This document shows positions 17,752 to 26,631 of a DNA stretch of 64,000 nucleotides, piece after piece. Position 1 is the stretch's first letter. Every line of letters begins with the position of its first letter. A model generated the notes under the pieces. It did no database searches and was not told the origin of the DNA. It worked only from the letters and a program-made list of their open reading frames with translations. The stretch comes from an uncultured Oscillospiraceae bacterium (lineage in GTDB: Bacteria > Bacillota > Clostridia > Oscillospirales > Oscillospiraceae): the NCBI GenBank assembly GCA_934511165.1, contig CAKSWA010000003.1, positions 3,828 to 67,827 on the forward strand, in the 5' to 3' direction. Made by a program: the position numbers and the translations under genes.

Positions 17752-18954
17752 TCATTCCTCGATTTTTTGATTTTTTACTTTATGGAAAAGCTCCCGCGGT
17801 GCGTAAGCCGCGCAGGGGTTTTCCCTCGATATGCTCAGCAGTATCCCCGCCTCGCCCATCTGGATAAGAAGCGCCGTTCCGCCGTAGCTGAAAAACGGCA
17901 GCGAGATGCCGGTGCAGGGAACGAGATTCGTACACACCGCAACGTTCAGCACAACCTGCAGCGCGAGCATCGTGGTGATGCCGCAGCCGACGAGGAAGCT
18001 GAAGCGGTCATTGCTCTGCATGGAGAGCCAGTACCCGCGCACGATGAGCATGGCGAAGAGAAGAAGGATCGCCGAAGCGCCGATGAACCCCAGCTCCTCG
18101 CACACAACGGAGAAAATGAAGTCGTTGTGCTCCTCGGGAAGATACAGGTACTTCTGGCGGCTCATGCCGAGACCGAGCCCGGAGAGCCCGCCGGAGCCGA
18201 TCGCATAGAGCGACTGGACGATCTGCCAGCCGTCGCCGGTGAGATCGGAGAAGGGGTCGCGAAAAGACGCCACGCGCGCGGCAACATACGGCACGAACAG
18301 CACCGCAACCACCGCGCCGAGAAGCAGAACGCTCGCCGCGCCGATGAACCAGTGCAGCCGCACGCCGCCGAGAAAGAGCATGGCCGCGCCGATGGCAAGG
18401 ATGATAATCGTGGCGGAGAAGTGCGGTTCGAGCACGAGCAGCGCCGAAACGACCGCCAGGATCGCCGCGAACGGCGCGATGCCGTACCGGAAGGTACGCA
18501 TCCGGTCCTTATATTTGCATATCAGCGCCGAAAAGTAAAGAATAATTGCGATTTTTGTAATTTCTGACGGTTGGAACGTCGTAAAGCCAAGGCTTATCCA
18601 CCGTCTTGCGCCGTTTACCACCGTGCCGATGACCAATACTGCCGCGAGACTGACAAGAGAGACGATCAGCAGCGGCAGAGCGCAGGCGCGGTAAACGCGC
18701 ATCGGGATGCGCGAGGCGATGAGCATCACGCACACCCCCGCCGCAGCGAAGATGGCCTGCCGGGAGAAGAAATACACCGGGTTGTGCCCGGTCTCGCCCT
18801 GCAGGTCGTAATAAGCGCTTGCAAAGCTCGCCGAGAGCACCATCACCACGCCAATGCCGAGCAGCGTCAGCGTGATAACAAGGAAAGGCAGATCCGCCCT
18901 GCGGTCTGCCTTACCCGTTTTGACCGGCGCTGTGCCGGTCGAAGTATGATCCAT
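17752..18954 (-). CDS. ftsW: SEDS-family peptidoglycan polymerase FtsW
   Basis: Polymerises glycan strands from lipid II together with a class B PBP. The product has 400 residues with about ten membrane helices. SEDS landmarks are NGARRWISLGFTTFQPSEITKIA, the extracellular loop with GDGWQIVQSLYAIGSGGLSG (catalytic region near the conserved Asp) and SLPFFSYGGTAL near the C-terminus. In Clostridia the family includes FtsW and the sporulation homologue SpoVE; the dcw position supports the division role. It follows mraY by 30 bases, where murD would usually lie. Confidence 0.95.
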   Translation of the reverse strand: MDHTSTGTAPVKTGKADRRADLPFLVITLTLLGIGVVMVLSASFASAYYDLQGETGHNPVYFFSRQAIFAAAGVCVMLIASRIPMRVYRACALPLLIVSLVSLAAVLVIGTVVNGARRWISLGFTTFQPSEITKIAIILYFSALICKYKDRMRTFRYGIAPFAAILAVVSALLVLEPHFSATIIILAIGAAMLFLGGVRLHWFIGAASVLLLGAVVAVLFVPYVAARVASFRDPFSDLTGDGWQIVQSLYAIGSGGLSGLGLGMSRQKYLYLPEEHNDFIFSVVCEELGFIGASAILLLFAMLIVRGYWLSMQSNDRFSFLVGCGITTMLALQVVLNVAVCTNLVPCTGISLPFFSYGGTALLIQMGEAGILLSISRENPCAAYAPRELFHKVKNQKIEE

Positions 18955-18984
18955 GAGAGCCTCCGGTATTACCCTCTCAAAAGC

Positions 18985-19998
18985 TCAGAAGGAATAGCGC
19001 CCCGTTACGCCGAGAAGCGATACAACCGCCATCACGAACGTGATGCCCGCAAACAGGACGAAGATCTCTTTTTCTTTCCATTTCCGGCCCGTCCAGCCGC
19101 CCATTTCAAGATGGTGGTGGAAAGGCGCCATTTTGAATACGCGCTTGCCGTGGGAGAGCTTGAAATACGCCACCTGGATGATGTCCGAGAGCGTTTCAAT
19201 GATCGGCATGATGCAAAGCGGGATGAGCAGCAGCGGCACATCCAGCGCAAACGCCAGACCCGAAATGCACCCGCCGAGGAAGAGCGAGCCGGTGTCGCCC
19301 ATGAATACACGCGCGGGGTTGAAGTTGTAGATAAGGAACCCGAGCAGCGCGCCGACCATGCCGCTTGCGAAAATGCCCTGCGGCATATATTCCTTCCCCC
19401 AGCAGAACACGATGGCCGTGAAGCAGAGGAACACAGGCACGCATGTACCCGCCGCGAGGCCGTCCACGCCGTCGGTGATGTTCACGGCGTTCACGGTGCC
19501 GACGATGACGAACGCCGCAAAAATGAAGTACAGCGGCTCGGAGACCGGGACATAGGTGTTCCAGAACGGAATATAGAGATTGGGGCTCAGATAGCCGGTG
19601 AAGCGGAGCAGCAGCAGAAAACACGTGGCAGCAAGGAGCTGCAAAAGGAACTTCATCTTCGCGCTCAGGCCGAGATTCTGCTTGTGGCGCAGCTTTTCAT
19701 AGTCGTCCAGAAAGCCGATCGCGCCGAACACAAGGCCGAACACCAAAACGAAAATGTGTCCCCACTCGCCGTTCGCCATGCAGGAGAAGCCGACCGTGAG
19801 ACAAACGACCGCAACGGCGATGATGAACATCAGCCCGCCCATCGTGGGCGTGCCGGTCTTGCTCATGTGCCATGTGGGGCCGTCCTCCCGGATCGACTGC
19901 CCGGCTTTGATCTTCCGCAGATACGGTACCAAAACCGCGCCCACGGCGCTCGATATACAAAATCCGACAACAAGCGCCAATATCAGCTTCCAAGTCAT
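18985..19998 (-). CDS. mraY: Phospho-MurNAc-pentapeptide transferase MraY
   Basis: Transfers phospho-MurNAc-pentapeptide to undecaprenyl phosphate, giving lipid I. The product has 337 residues and about ten membrane segments. The catalytic Asp pair is in GFLDDYEKL; NAVNITDGVDGLAAG and MGDTGSLFLGG carry the Mg-binding Asp; the late MAPFHHHLEM is the HHH motif. murF would normally stand before it and murD after it; both are missing here. Confidence 0.97.
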   Translation of the reverse strand: MTWKLILALVVGFCISSAVGAVLVPYLRKIKAGQSIREDGPTWHMSKTGTPTMGGLMFIIAVAVVCLTVGFSCMANGEWGHIFVLVFGLVFGAIGFLDDYEKLRHKQNLGLSAKMKFLLQLLAATCFLLLLRFTGYLSPNLYIPFWNTYVPVSEPLYFIFAAFVIVGTVNAVNITDGVDGLAAGTCVPVFLCFTAIVFCWGKEYMPQGIFASGMVGALLGFLIYNFNPARVFMGDTGSLFLGGCISGLAFALDVPLLLIPLCIMPIIETLSDIIQVAYFKLSHGKRVFKMAPFHHHLEMGGWTGRKWKEKEIFVLFAGITFVMAVVSLLGVTGRYSF

Positions 19999-20031
19999 TC
20001 TCTTTCCCCGTGCCTTTCCTCTTTTGCTTTG

Positions 20032-21489
20032 TCAGTTGCGCTTTGCGCGCTCGGCAAGATAGTCTGCGACGATCTCGCGCTCATCCATGTGAATTTTCTC
20101 ATGGCCGATGATCTGATAGTCCTCGTGCCCTTTGCCGCAAAGCAGGATCACGTCGCCCGGCTCATGGTGGTCGATCGCCCAGCGGATAGCCTCCGGCCGG
20201 TCACAGATGACCTTGTAGGGCGCTTTTCCCGCGCGCACACCGGGCAGGATCTCCTCAATGATGCTCATGGGATCCTCGGTGCGCGGATTGTCGCTCGTGA
20301 CGATGACGAAATCGGCGATGTCCGCGGAGATTTTCCCCATGATCGGGCGCTTCTTCCGGTCGCGGTCGCCGCCCGCGCCGAAGAGCATCACGAGCCGCTT
20401 CGGCGCGATGCCGCGCAGCGTTGTGAGAACATTTTCGATGGCGTCCGGCGTGACGGCATAGTCAATGAAAATGCTGTAATCGCCGTCCGTCGGCACCGGC
20501 TCCACGCGCCCCTTCGCGCCGTGCGCCGTTTCGAGCGCCGCGGCCGCATCGGCAAGCGGCACGCCGAGCAGCCGCGCGCAGGCGATGGCCGCGAGCGCAT
20601 TGTACACCGAAAACTGTCCCGGCAGGTTCGTCTTTACGCGGACAAGCTCGCCCTCCTCCAGCGCGCAGAAGCGCACGCCGCTCGGCGCGAGACGGATATC
20701 GCGCGCCGTGAGCGAGGCGCTGTCGCTCTTCGCAGAAAACGTATAAACCGGCTGCGGCGCGTCCTTCATAACGTTTTCCGTCCAGGGATCGTCCGCATTT
20801 GCCGCCGTCTTTTCGCACATGGGGAAGAGCATCGCCTTGGCCTTCGCATATTCCTCCATCGTGTTGTGGAAATCGAGATGATCCTGCGTCAGGTTCGTGA
20901 AGAGGCCGACGGCAAAATGCACGCCCGCCACGCGGCGCAGCACCAGCGAGTGAGAGGACACCTCCATCACGCAATGGGTGCATCCGGCGTCCGCCATCCG
21001 GCGGAAGAGCGCCTGCAGATCGCAGGATTCCGGCGTGGTGTGCTCGGCGTGGAATTCCTCGTCGCCGATCATGTTCGATATACTGCCAATAAGGCCGACC
21101 TTCGCGCCGAGGGTCTTTTCCAGAATCTGCTTGACGAGAATGGTCGTCGTCGTCTTGCCGTTCGTGCCGGTGATGCCGATGACCTTCATCTCCCGGCTGG
21201 GGTCGCCGTAGAAGTTCCGCGCCGAGAGCGCGAGACCGAGACGGCTGTCGTCCGTCTGAACATACGGCACATCCGCTGTGGGCGCTTCCTCGCACAGCAC
21301 GGCGGCGCAGCCCTTCTCTACCGCCATGGGGATATATTTATGGCCGTCCGACTCATACCCGCGCACGGCGACGAAGAGATCGCCGCTTTTCACACGGCGG
21401 GAGTCATAACAGACGCCCGTGATCTCCGTATCGCCGGAGGCGGTCGCGGAGAGAACCTTTATTTCCTTGAGAATTTCCGAAAGTTTCAT
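20032..21489 (-). CDS. murE: UDP-MurNAc-L-Ala-D-Glu:meso-diaminopimelate ligase
   Basis: Adds the third amino acid of the peptidoglycan stem peptide using ATP. The product has 485 residues. The ATP loop is GITGTNGKTTTT (about 110-121), the carbamylated-Lys region follows in EYAKAKAMLF, and the specificity motif DNPR (TSDNPRTEDP) is the one found in meso-diaminopimelate-adding enzymes, not Lys-adding ones. This predicts an A1-gamma type wall. It lies between the penicillin-binding protein gene and mraY. Confidence 0.97.
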   Translation of the reverse strand: MKLSEILKEIKVLSATASGDTEITGVCYDSRRVKSGDLFVAVRGYESDGHKYIPMAVEKGCAAVLCEEAPTADVPYVQTDDSRLGLALSARNFYGDPSREMKVIGITGTNGKTTTTILVKQILEKTLGAKVGLIGSISNMIGDEEFHAEHTTPESCDLQALFRRMADAGCTHCVMEVSSHSLVLRRVAGVHFAVGLFTNLTQDHLDFHNTMEEYAKAKAMLFPMCEKTAANADDPWTENVMKDAPQPVYTFSAKSDSASLTARDIRLAPSGVRFCALEEGELVRVKTNLPGQFSVYNALAAIACARLLGVPLADAAAALETAHGAKGRVEPVPTDGDYSIFIDYAVTPDAIENVLTTLRGIAPKRLVMLFGAGGDRDRKKRPIMGKISADIADFVIVTSDNPRTEDPMSIIEEILPGVRAGKAPYKVICDRPEAIRWAIDHHEPGDVILLCGKGHEDYQIIGHEKIHMDEREIVADYLAERAKRN

Positions 21490-21517
21490 GATACTTCCTC
21501 ATAATGTCCCGGCCGGA

Positions 21518-23830
21518 TCAGTACCGGCCGTATGTATCGTTATCGTCGTTGACGATGCTGACTTCAATCACGCTGCCCGCAGGGACGCTCTTCCCCGCGC
21601 CGATGCTCTGAAACACAACGCGCACCGTGTCGCTGTCGGCAAGGATCGTGCTGTCCGAGCGGAGAAACAGCCCTCTGGCAAAGAGCGCCTCCCGCGCCTC
21701 GGTATACGTGAGCCCGGCGAGCTCCGGCACGGTTTCCTCTTGTATTTCCGGCGTCTCGCCGGTATAGACGAGCACCGTTGTGCCGCTCGCGACGACAATT
21801 CCTTTTCCCGGCAGCTGGCCGGTGACGATATCGCCCGTCCCCTCGATCCGGGCGGATAGCCCGGCTTCGCGGAGGAGCTTCACCGCTTCCTCAGGCGTTT
21901 TGCCGGTGAGGGGCGGCACGGCGCGGTCGATGTACTTCTCCTCCGCTTCGCTGTAGCGCGGCTGCACGCCGAGATACGGCAAAACTTCGCCGAGAACGCG
22001 CCCGACAACGGGCGCGGCCATCTGGCCGCCGGAAATATAGATGCCCGTCTCGTTCGATGGCGTATCCATCAAAATAAGACACACGACCTGCGGATCGTCT
22101 GCGGGCGCATAGCCGATGAAGGAGACAATGTATTCCTTCTTTCCTCCGGCGGCGTCCTGCGCCACCTTTTCGGAGGTGCCGGTTTTGCCCGCGATGTGAT
22201 ACCCGGCGACGTAGGCGTTTTTGCCGGTGCCCTGCTTTGTGTCGCACACGACCTGCTCCAGAATGGCGTTCACCTGCGCGCTCGTCTCCTCGGAAATGAC
22301 CTGCCGGAGCACCTCCGGCTCGGTTTTCGATACGAGAGCGCCGGTGCCGTCCGTGACGGAATCGACGATGTACGGCTTCATGAGATACCCGCCGTTGCAG
22401 CAGGCGCTCACGGCGGTGATGAGCTGGAGGGGCGTGATGTTGAACGTCTGGCCGAACGACGCCGCAGCAAGCTGCGAGAAGTTTTCGCTGTTGCAGAAAA
22501 CGCTGTGCGGCCACCAGATGCTGCCGCTCTCACCGGGAAGCGAGATGCCGGTCTTCCCTGTCAGGGAGGCGTCCGGGTTTTCGCTTGCGCGGAAAAAGCC
22601 GAAGCTTTCGCAGTAGCGGTAGAACGTTTCCTCGCCGATGCGAAGCCCCAGCGTGGCAAATGCGACGTTGCACGAGTGCTGCGCCGCCTGCGTGAGCGTC
22701 TGGGAGCCGTGGCCGATGGTTTTCCAGCATTTCAGGGGCTTGCCGCGCCCCTGCACCGTCATGCTGCCGCCGCAGTAAAAGCTGTCGGACGGCTTGGCAA
22801 CGCCCTCTTCGAGCGCCATGGCAAGCGTGATGATCTTAAAGGTGGAGCCCGGTTCGTAGGTATCGGAAATGGCCTTGTTCCGCCATTGGGCAAGCTGCGC
22901 ATCCTTTAAAAGCTGCGCCGCGGCGTCGGAATCGGCGGCCGCGTCGATCTCCGACTGGATGCCGGCGGAGACGCGCTGGTAATTGTTGAGATCAAAGTTT
23001 CCAAGCGATGCCATGGCAAGGATCGCGCCCGTTTTCGGGTCCATGATGATGCCGGCAGCGCCGTTTTGTATATCATAGTCCTGCACCGCCTGGGAAAGCT
23101 GCTTCTCCAGATAGTACTGGACGGTGGTATCGATTGTCAAGTGAAGATTGAGTCCGTCCTGCGCATCGACATAGTCCTCATAGCTTGTGAGGATCATGTC
23201 CGTTCCGGCGCTGTTCTTGAGCCGCAGGATGCTGCCGGCGGTGCCGGTCAGGAGATCGTTCTGTGTAAATTCCAGCCCCGCAAGGCCGGTGTTGTCCGCG
23301 CCGACGAAGCCGATGACGTGCGAGGCGAGGGAGGCATAGGGGTAATAGCGCTTCGTGTCCGGCTCAAGCTTCACTCCCTGCAGGTCGTACTCGTTTTTAA
23401 AGGCGCGCACCGCGTCCGCTTCCGTCTCCTCGATCTGGCGCTTGACCGTTTTATACCAGCTGCGCCGGTCGGCAGTCATCGTGAGAATTTTCTCCCGGTC
23501 TACGCCGAGGATTTCGGAAAGCCCGTCGGCAATGCGTTCGGCGTCCTCGCCGTTCATGGAGATTTCCGCAGGGCTCACGTACACGGTATACGTCGTCGCG
23601 CTCATCGCAAGAACGCGTCCCTCGCGATCGTAGATCGTCCCGCGCGAGGCAGGGATCGCCGTGCGGCGGAGCTGCTGCTGCAAAGCGGCGGTTTCCAGTT
23701 CATCGTGGCGCAATATCTGCAGCCGGAAAAGCTGGAACATCAGTACGGCAAAGGCCGCAATGCCGCACGCAGCAAGAAGAAACAGCGCGCGGCGGAGCAT
23801 GGTACGGTTGGGTCGGCTGTTGGGCGGCAT
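21518..23830 (-). CDS. Class B penicillin-binding protein with two PASTA domains (PBP2/SpoVD type)
   Basis: Transpeptidase that cross-links septal or spore-cortex peptidoglycan as partner of the SEDS protein. The product has 770 residues: a signal anchor (about 13-35), a pedestal/dimerisation domain (GTIYDREGRVLAMS at 64), then the transpeptidase domain with the acyl-Ser in STFK (329-332), SCN (386-388) and KTGT (549-552). Two C-terminal PASTA domains occupy roughly 640-770. The dcw place suits FtsI/PBP2x; the PASTA repeats are also seen in SpoVD, so both names remain possible. Confidence 0.93.
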   Translation of the reverse strand: MPPNSRPNRTMLRRALFLLAACGIAAFAVLMFQLFRLQILRHDELETAALQQQLRRTAIPASRGTIYDREGRVLAMSATTYTVYVSPAEISMNGEDAERIADGLSEILGVDREKILTMTADRRSWYKTVKRQIEETEADAVRAFKNEYDLQGVKLEPDTKRYYPYASLASHVIGFVGADNTGLAGLEFTQNDLLTGTAGSILRLKNSAGTDMILTSYEDYVDAQDGLNLHLTIDTTVQYYLEKQLSQAVQDYDIQNGAAGIIMDPKTGAILAMASLGNFDLNNYQRVSAGIQSEIDAAADSDAAAQLLKDAQLAQWRNKAISDTYEPGSTFKIITLAMALEEGVAKPSDSFYCGGSMTVQGRGKPLKCWKTIGHGSQTLTQAAQHSCNVAFATLGLRIGEETFYRYCESFGFFRASENPDASLTGKTGISLPGESGSIWWPHSVFCNSENFSQLAAASFGQTFNITPLQLITAVSACCNGGYLMKPYIVDSVTDGTGALVSKTEPEVLRQVISEETSAQVNAILEQVVCDTKQGTGKNAYVAGYHIAGKTGTSEKVAQDAAGGKKEYIVSFIGYAPADDPQVVCLILMDTPSNETGIYISGGQMAAPVVGRVLGEVLPYLGVQPRYSEAEEKYIDRAVPPLTGKTPEEAVKLLREAGLSARIEGTGDIVTGQLPGKGIVVASGTTVLVYTGETPEIQEETVPELAGLTYTEAREALFARGLFLRSDSTILADSDTVRVVFQSIGAGKSVPAGSVIEVSIVNDDNDTYGRY

Positions 23831-23887
23831 GGCGTTTCCTCCGGTTCAGGCAAATGCATCATTCTGAGGCATTATACCGCGCCGGAA

Positions 23888-24445
23888 TTAAAAACATGCC
23901 ACAACCGTGTCGAGGAGATTTTCCCAGAAAAGCCGCAGACCCTGTCCGCGGCGCTCGTGAAGCACCGTGGCCCGGTCGGAAAGCTCGGCGGTTCCGTTAT
24001 TGCGCTGGTCAAGCCGCGGCGGCTGCATACCGAGCGTTTCCACGGCGTAGCTCTCCACGGCGGAAAGGCTCTCCGCTCTCTCGGTTTCCACAAGGAGCAT
24101 CCGCTCCTCCGCTTTGAGCTCCGAGATTCGCTCCGATACGGCGACGAGCTCATCGTTCATCGCGGTGAGCTTTGCCTGTCCGGTCAGGGAGCCGACAAGG
24201 AGCAGCATGGCCGCGACCGCGGAGGCGCCAAAGGTAAGGGCGCTGCGGAAGGACTTTTTTCGCGCCGGTTTCTCCGCCGGTTCATCCTCTATGTGTCCGT
24301 CCCAGTACCGCCCGGCGAACCGCTCGGCGATCAGGGGCAGTTCCCTGGTGTCCTCGTCCGAAACGGGAAAGGCACACGTTGCTTCCGCGCTCTCGGCACA
24401 GGGGGTGAATACCGCGGTTTTTTCTTCGGTGATTTTCGCTTTCAC
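23888..24445 (-). CDS. ftsL: FtsL-like septum formation protein
   Basis: Small bitopic division protein, predicted to pair with DivIC/FtsB and FtsQ. The product has 185 residues: an acidic and variable cytoplasmic part of about 65 residues, a basic stop (KPARKKSF), one membrane helix (about 69-89, ALTFGASAVAAMLLLVGSL), then a coiled coil with heptads (LTAMNDELVAVSERISELKAEE) and the YAVETLGMQPP motif typical of FtsL. Sequence identity in this family is low, so the call rests mainly on architecture and on the place between rsmH and the PBP gene. Confidence 0.8.
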   Translation of the reverse strand: MKAKITEEKTAVFTPCAESAEATCAFPVSDEDTRELPLIAERFAGRYWDGHIEDEPAEKPARKKSFRSALTFGASAVAAMLLLVGSLTGQAKLTAMNDELVAVSERISELKAEERMLLVETERAESLSAVESYAVETLGMQPPRLDQRNNGTAELSDRATVLHERRGQGLRLFWENLLDTVVACF

Positions 24446-24457
24446 AGCCGGTTCCTC

Positions 24458-25384
24458 TCAGAGCCTTTCGGCCACGCGCAGCCGCGCGCTGCGCGCGCGG
24501 GGGTTATCGTTCAATTCCTCTTCCGAGGCCGTAATCGGCTTCGTTACGGTTTTCATCGTCTGCACAAAGCCGCACACGCACACCGGAAAATCGCGCGGAC
24601 AGGTGCAGCCGTCCTCGCGCTCACGGATGGCGGTTTTGACGATCCGATCTTCCAGCGAGTGGAAGCTGATGACGCACAGCCGCCCGCCGGAGGCGAGACG
24701 ATCCATCGCAGCGAGGAGCATTTCCCGCTCCGCTTCCAGCTCGTCGTTCACGGCAATGCGGATGGCCTGAAAGCTGCGCTTGGCCGGATGCTGCTTTTCG
24801 CGCAGCGCCGCGCCGGGCATGGCGCTTTTGATGATATCAACGAGTTCAAGCGTTGTTTCAATGGGCTTCTTTTCCCGTGCGCGAACGATGTTTGCCGCGA
24901 TGCGGTTGGCATACCGCTCCTCGCCATAGTCGCGCAGAATTCGCACAAGCTCGCGCTCCGGCCATGTGTTCACGACCGTCGAGGCCGTCACCGGCGCGCT
25001 TTGATCCATGCGCATGTCGAGCGGCGCATCCGCCATGTAGGAGAACCCGCGCTCGGCCTCGTCGAGCTGCGGCGAGGACACGCCGAGATCGAAGAGCATG
25101 CCGTTCACACGCTCGATGCCGAGATCGTCCAGAATTTTCCCGAGCGAGCGGAAATTGCCGCGGACGAACGTGATGCGGTCCGCCCACGGCGCAAGGCGCA
25201 CCTTTGAGCGTTCGATGGCGGTTTCGTCCTGATCAATGGCGATAAGCCGCCCGGTCGTGAGACGCCTGGCAATCTCCATCGAGTGGCCGCCGAGACCGAG
25301 CGTACCGTCCACATAGATCCCGTCCGGCCGTATATTCAGATTTTCAATGCATTCGTGCAGAAGCACGCTTTTATGTTCCGGCAT
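24458..25384 (-). CDS. rsmH: 16S rRNA (cytosine1402-N4)-methyltransferase
   Basis: Methylates N4 of C1402 in the ribosomal P site. The product has 308 residues. The start HKSVLLHECIENLNIRPDG, the SAM motif YVDGTLGLGGHS (24-35), the D-loop AIDQDETAI and FDLGVSSPQLD are all conserved. It starts one base after the mraZ stop (TA/ATG junction near 25385) and is second in the dcw cluster, as usual. Confidence 0.97.
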   Translation of the reverse strand: MPEHKSVLLHECIENLNIRPDGIYVDGTLGLGGHSMEIARRLTTGRLIAIDQDETAIERSKVRLAPWADRITFVRGNFRSLGKILDDLGIERVNGMLFDLGVSSPQLDEAERGFSYMADAPLDMRMDQSAPVTASTVVNTWPERELVRILRDYGEERYANRIAANIVRAREKKPIETTLELVDIIKSAMPGAALREKQHPAKRSFQAIRIAVNDELEAEREMLLAAMDRLASGGRLCVISFHSLEDRIVKTAIREREDGCTCPRDFPVCVCGFVQTMKTVTKPITASEEELNDNPRARSARLRVAERL

Positions 25385-25385
25385 A

Positions 25386-25802
25386 TCAAAACTCCAGCTC
25401 TTCCATGACGGCGGCGATGTTCTCCGGCGTCATTTCCGCGTCGTGGATCTCGTTCCAGCGCGCGCTATCCCAGAGCTCCGCATGGTTGTTGCAGCCAACG
25501 ATGGTCACGTCCTTCGTAAGCCCGGCATAGTCCCGCAGATTCTGCGGCAGGAGGATACGCCCCTGCGCGTCCGCCTCGCAGCGCGCGGCGAAAGCGAAAA
25601 GCGGGCGCATTTTGCGCTGCTTTACAAACGGCATCGCGTCCACCTTATCGGAGAAGCGCTGCCAGCTCTCGGCGCTGTAGGCCGAAAGGCACCGATCCAT
25701 CGAGAGCGTCACATAGAAAACGCCGCCCAGTTCGTCCCGCAGGCGGGACGGCACGGCCAGACGCCCCTTGGCATCAAGCGTGTGCATATATTCGCCGGTC
25801 AT
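25386..25802 (-). CDS. mraZ: Transcriptional regulator MraZ
   Basis: DNA-binding AbrB-like ring protein that represses the dcw operon. The product has 138 residues from ATG 25802 (MTGEYMHTLDAKGRLAVPSR), with AAGGAGG upstream; a longer reading from 25856 would run into the operator. The two SpoVT/AbrB repeats are visible by their DAKGRLAVPSRLR and DAQGRILLPQNLR motifs. Repeated GTGGGG boxes lie just upstream of the gene. Confidence 0.96.
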   Translation of the reverse strand: MTGEYMHTLDAKGRLAVPSRLRDELGGVFYVTLSMDRCLSAYSAESWQRFSDKVDAMPFVKQRKMRPLFAFAARCEADAQGRILLPQNLRDYAGLTKDVTIVGCNNHAELWDSARWNEIHDAEMTPENIAAVMEELEF

Positions 25803-25841
25803 AAGCGGTGCCTCCTTCTCTGCGCTATTGTGGTTGCGCGT

Positions 25842-25868
25842 GACACTTTGCCCCACTTTGCCCCACTA
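25842..25868 (-). promoter_or_regulatory. MraZ operator: direct repeats of AGTGGGGCAA
   Basis: Minus strand: AGTGGGGCAA, AGTGGGGCAA and AGTGTCA in tandem with a 10-base period, one helical turn. They lie from about +3 to +30 relative to the predicted start of transcription. Spaced TGGG repeats in the mraZ leader are the known MraZ-binding sites of E. coli and Mycoplasma. Confidence 0.85.
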
Positions 25869-25877
25869 CGCTGTTTT

Positions 25878-25906
25878 ATTATAAGAGGCGGCGGTAAAAA
25901 ATGCAA
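25878..25906 (-). promoter_or_regulatory. Promoter of the dcw operon (Pmra)
   Basis: Minus strand: -35 TTGCAT (25906-25901), 17-base spacer, perfect -10 TATAAT (25883-25878), immediately upstream of the MraZ boxes. Confidence 0.85.
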
Positions 25907-25977
25907 GAGCTAAATTCCGTTCAAACGGCTCGTTTCCCGTGAAAATATATCTATATATTGCGGCAAAACGTGCAAAA

Positions 25978-26019
25978 GGAGCCGCCGGAGCGCACCATAT
26001 GGTGCGCTCCGGCGGCTCC
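25978..26019 (-). terminator. Perfect 42-base palindrome, terminator of uvrC-rsmD-coaD operon
   Basis: 21 bp of perfect inverted repeat (25978-25998 with 25999-26019), GGAGCCGCCGGAGCGCACC on each arm, followed on the minus strand by CTTTTGC. It insulates the mra promoter from the upstream operon. Confidence 0.8.
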
Positions 26020-26099
26020 GGTTCCGTTATTGACAAATGGTTACGATTGGGCGGGCAAAATTCGCTTTTCAGGAGAATTTTCTCGCAAATCCGGAGGAT

Positions 26100-26627
26100 T
26101 TAGCCGTTGATAAACTCGCTGTCCTCCACGTCCTGCAGCGTAACGTCCGCGGTGCCTTCCGGCTGCTCCGGAGCGGCGGCGGCGCGGAACTGCGCACGCG
26201 CCACGCGAACCTTTTCCAGAGACGCTGCAACGGTCTCCTCCGTCTGGCGGAGAGCGTCGTCCAGATAGCTGTTCGCCGCGCGCAGAAGCTCGCGGGACTT
26301 TGTTTCCGCCGTTTGGACAACCTCGTCGGCGCGGCGCTTGGCTTCTTTATAAACGCTCTGCTCATCAATCATCTGCGTGGCCTTGTCCTCAGCGCCGCGG
26401 CGGATGTTGTCCGCCTCCTGCTTGGCGTTGGCGACAAATTCGTCGCGCGCGTTGACAAGACGGCGCGCCTCGCTCAGCTCCATCGGGAGCGTCGCCTTGA
26501 GATCGTCGAGCAGGTTGAGCGCTTTGTCGCGCTCGACGATGCACTTGTCGTTGCCCAGAGGGACGCCCCAGGCCTCCGCGATCATGTTGTAGAGCATATC
26601 AATGATGTCCAGCGCGTGGTTTTCCAT
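26100..26627 (-). CDS. Coiled-coil protein of the coaD operon, function unknown
   Basis: The product has 175 residues without a membrane segment. It opens with a short conserved-looking part (HALDIIDMLYNMIAEAWGVPLGNDKCIVERD), then a long helix rich in Ala, Glu and Lys (about 45-150) with DNIRRGAEDKATQMIDEQ and KEAKRRADEVVQTAETK, resembling the stalk of F-type ATPase subunit b or DivIVA-like proteins. Similar proteins are found next to coaD in Clostridia and are often labelled ATPase, which the sequence does not support as there is no P-loop. It lies 4 bases after coaD. Confidence 0.7.
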   Translation of the reverse strand: MENHALDIIDMLYNMIAEAWGVPLGNDKCIVERDKALNLLDDLKATLPMELSEARRLVNARDEFVANAKQEADNIRRGAEDKATQMIDEQSVYKEAKRRADEVVQTAETKSRELLRAANSYLDDALRQTEETVAASLEKVRVARAQFRAAAAPEQPEGTADVTLQDVEDSEFING

Positions 26628-26631
26628 AGAT

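Noticed and set aside
18571..21504. A 977-codon plus-strand frame opposite mraY and murE
   Set aside because: Shadow of conserved genes, strongly biased His/Arg/Asp composition and no motif.
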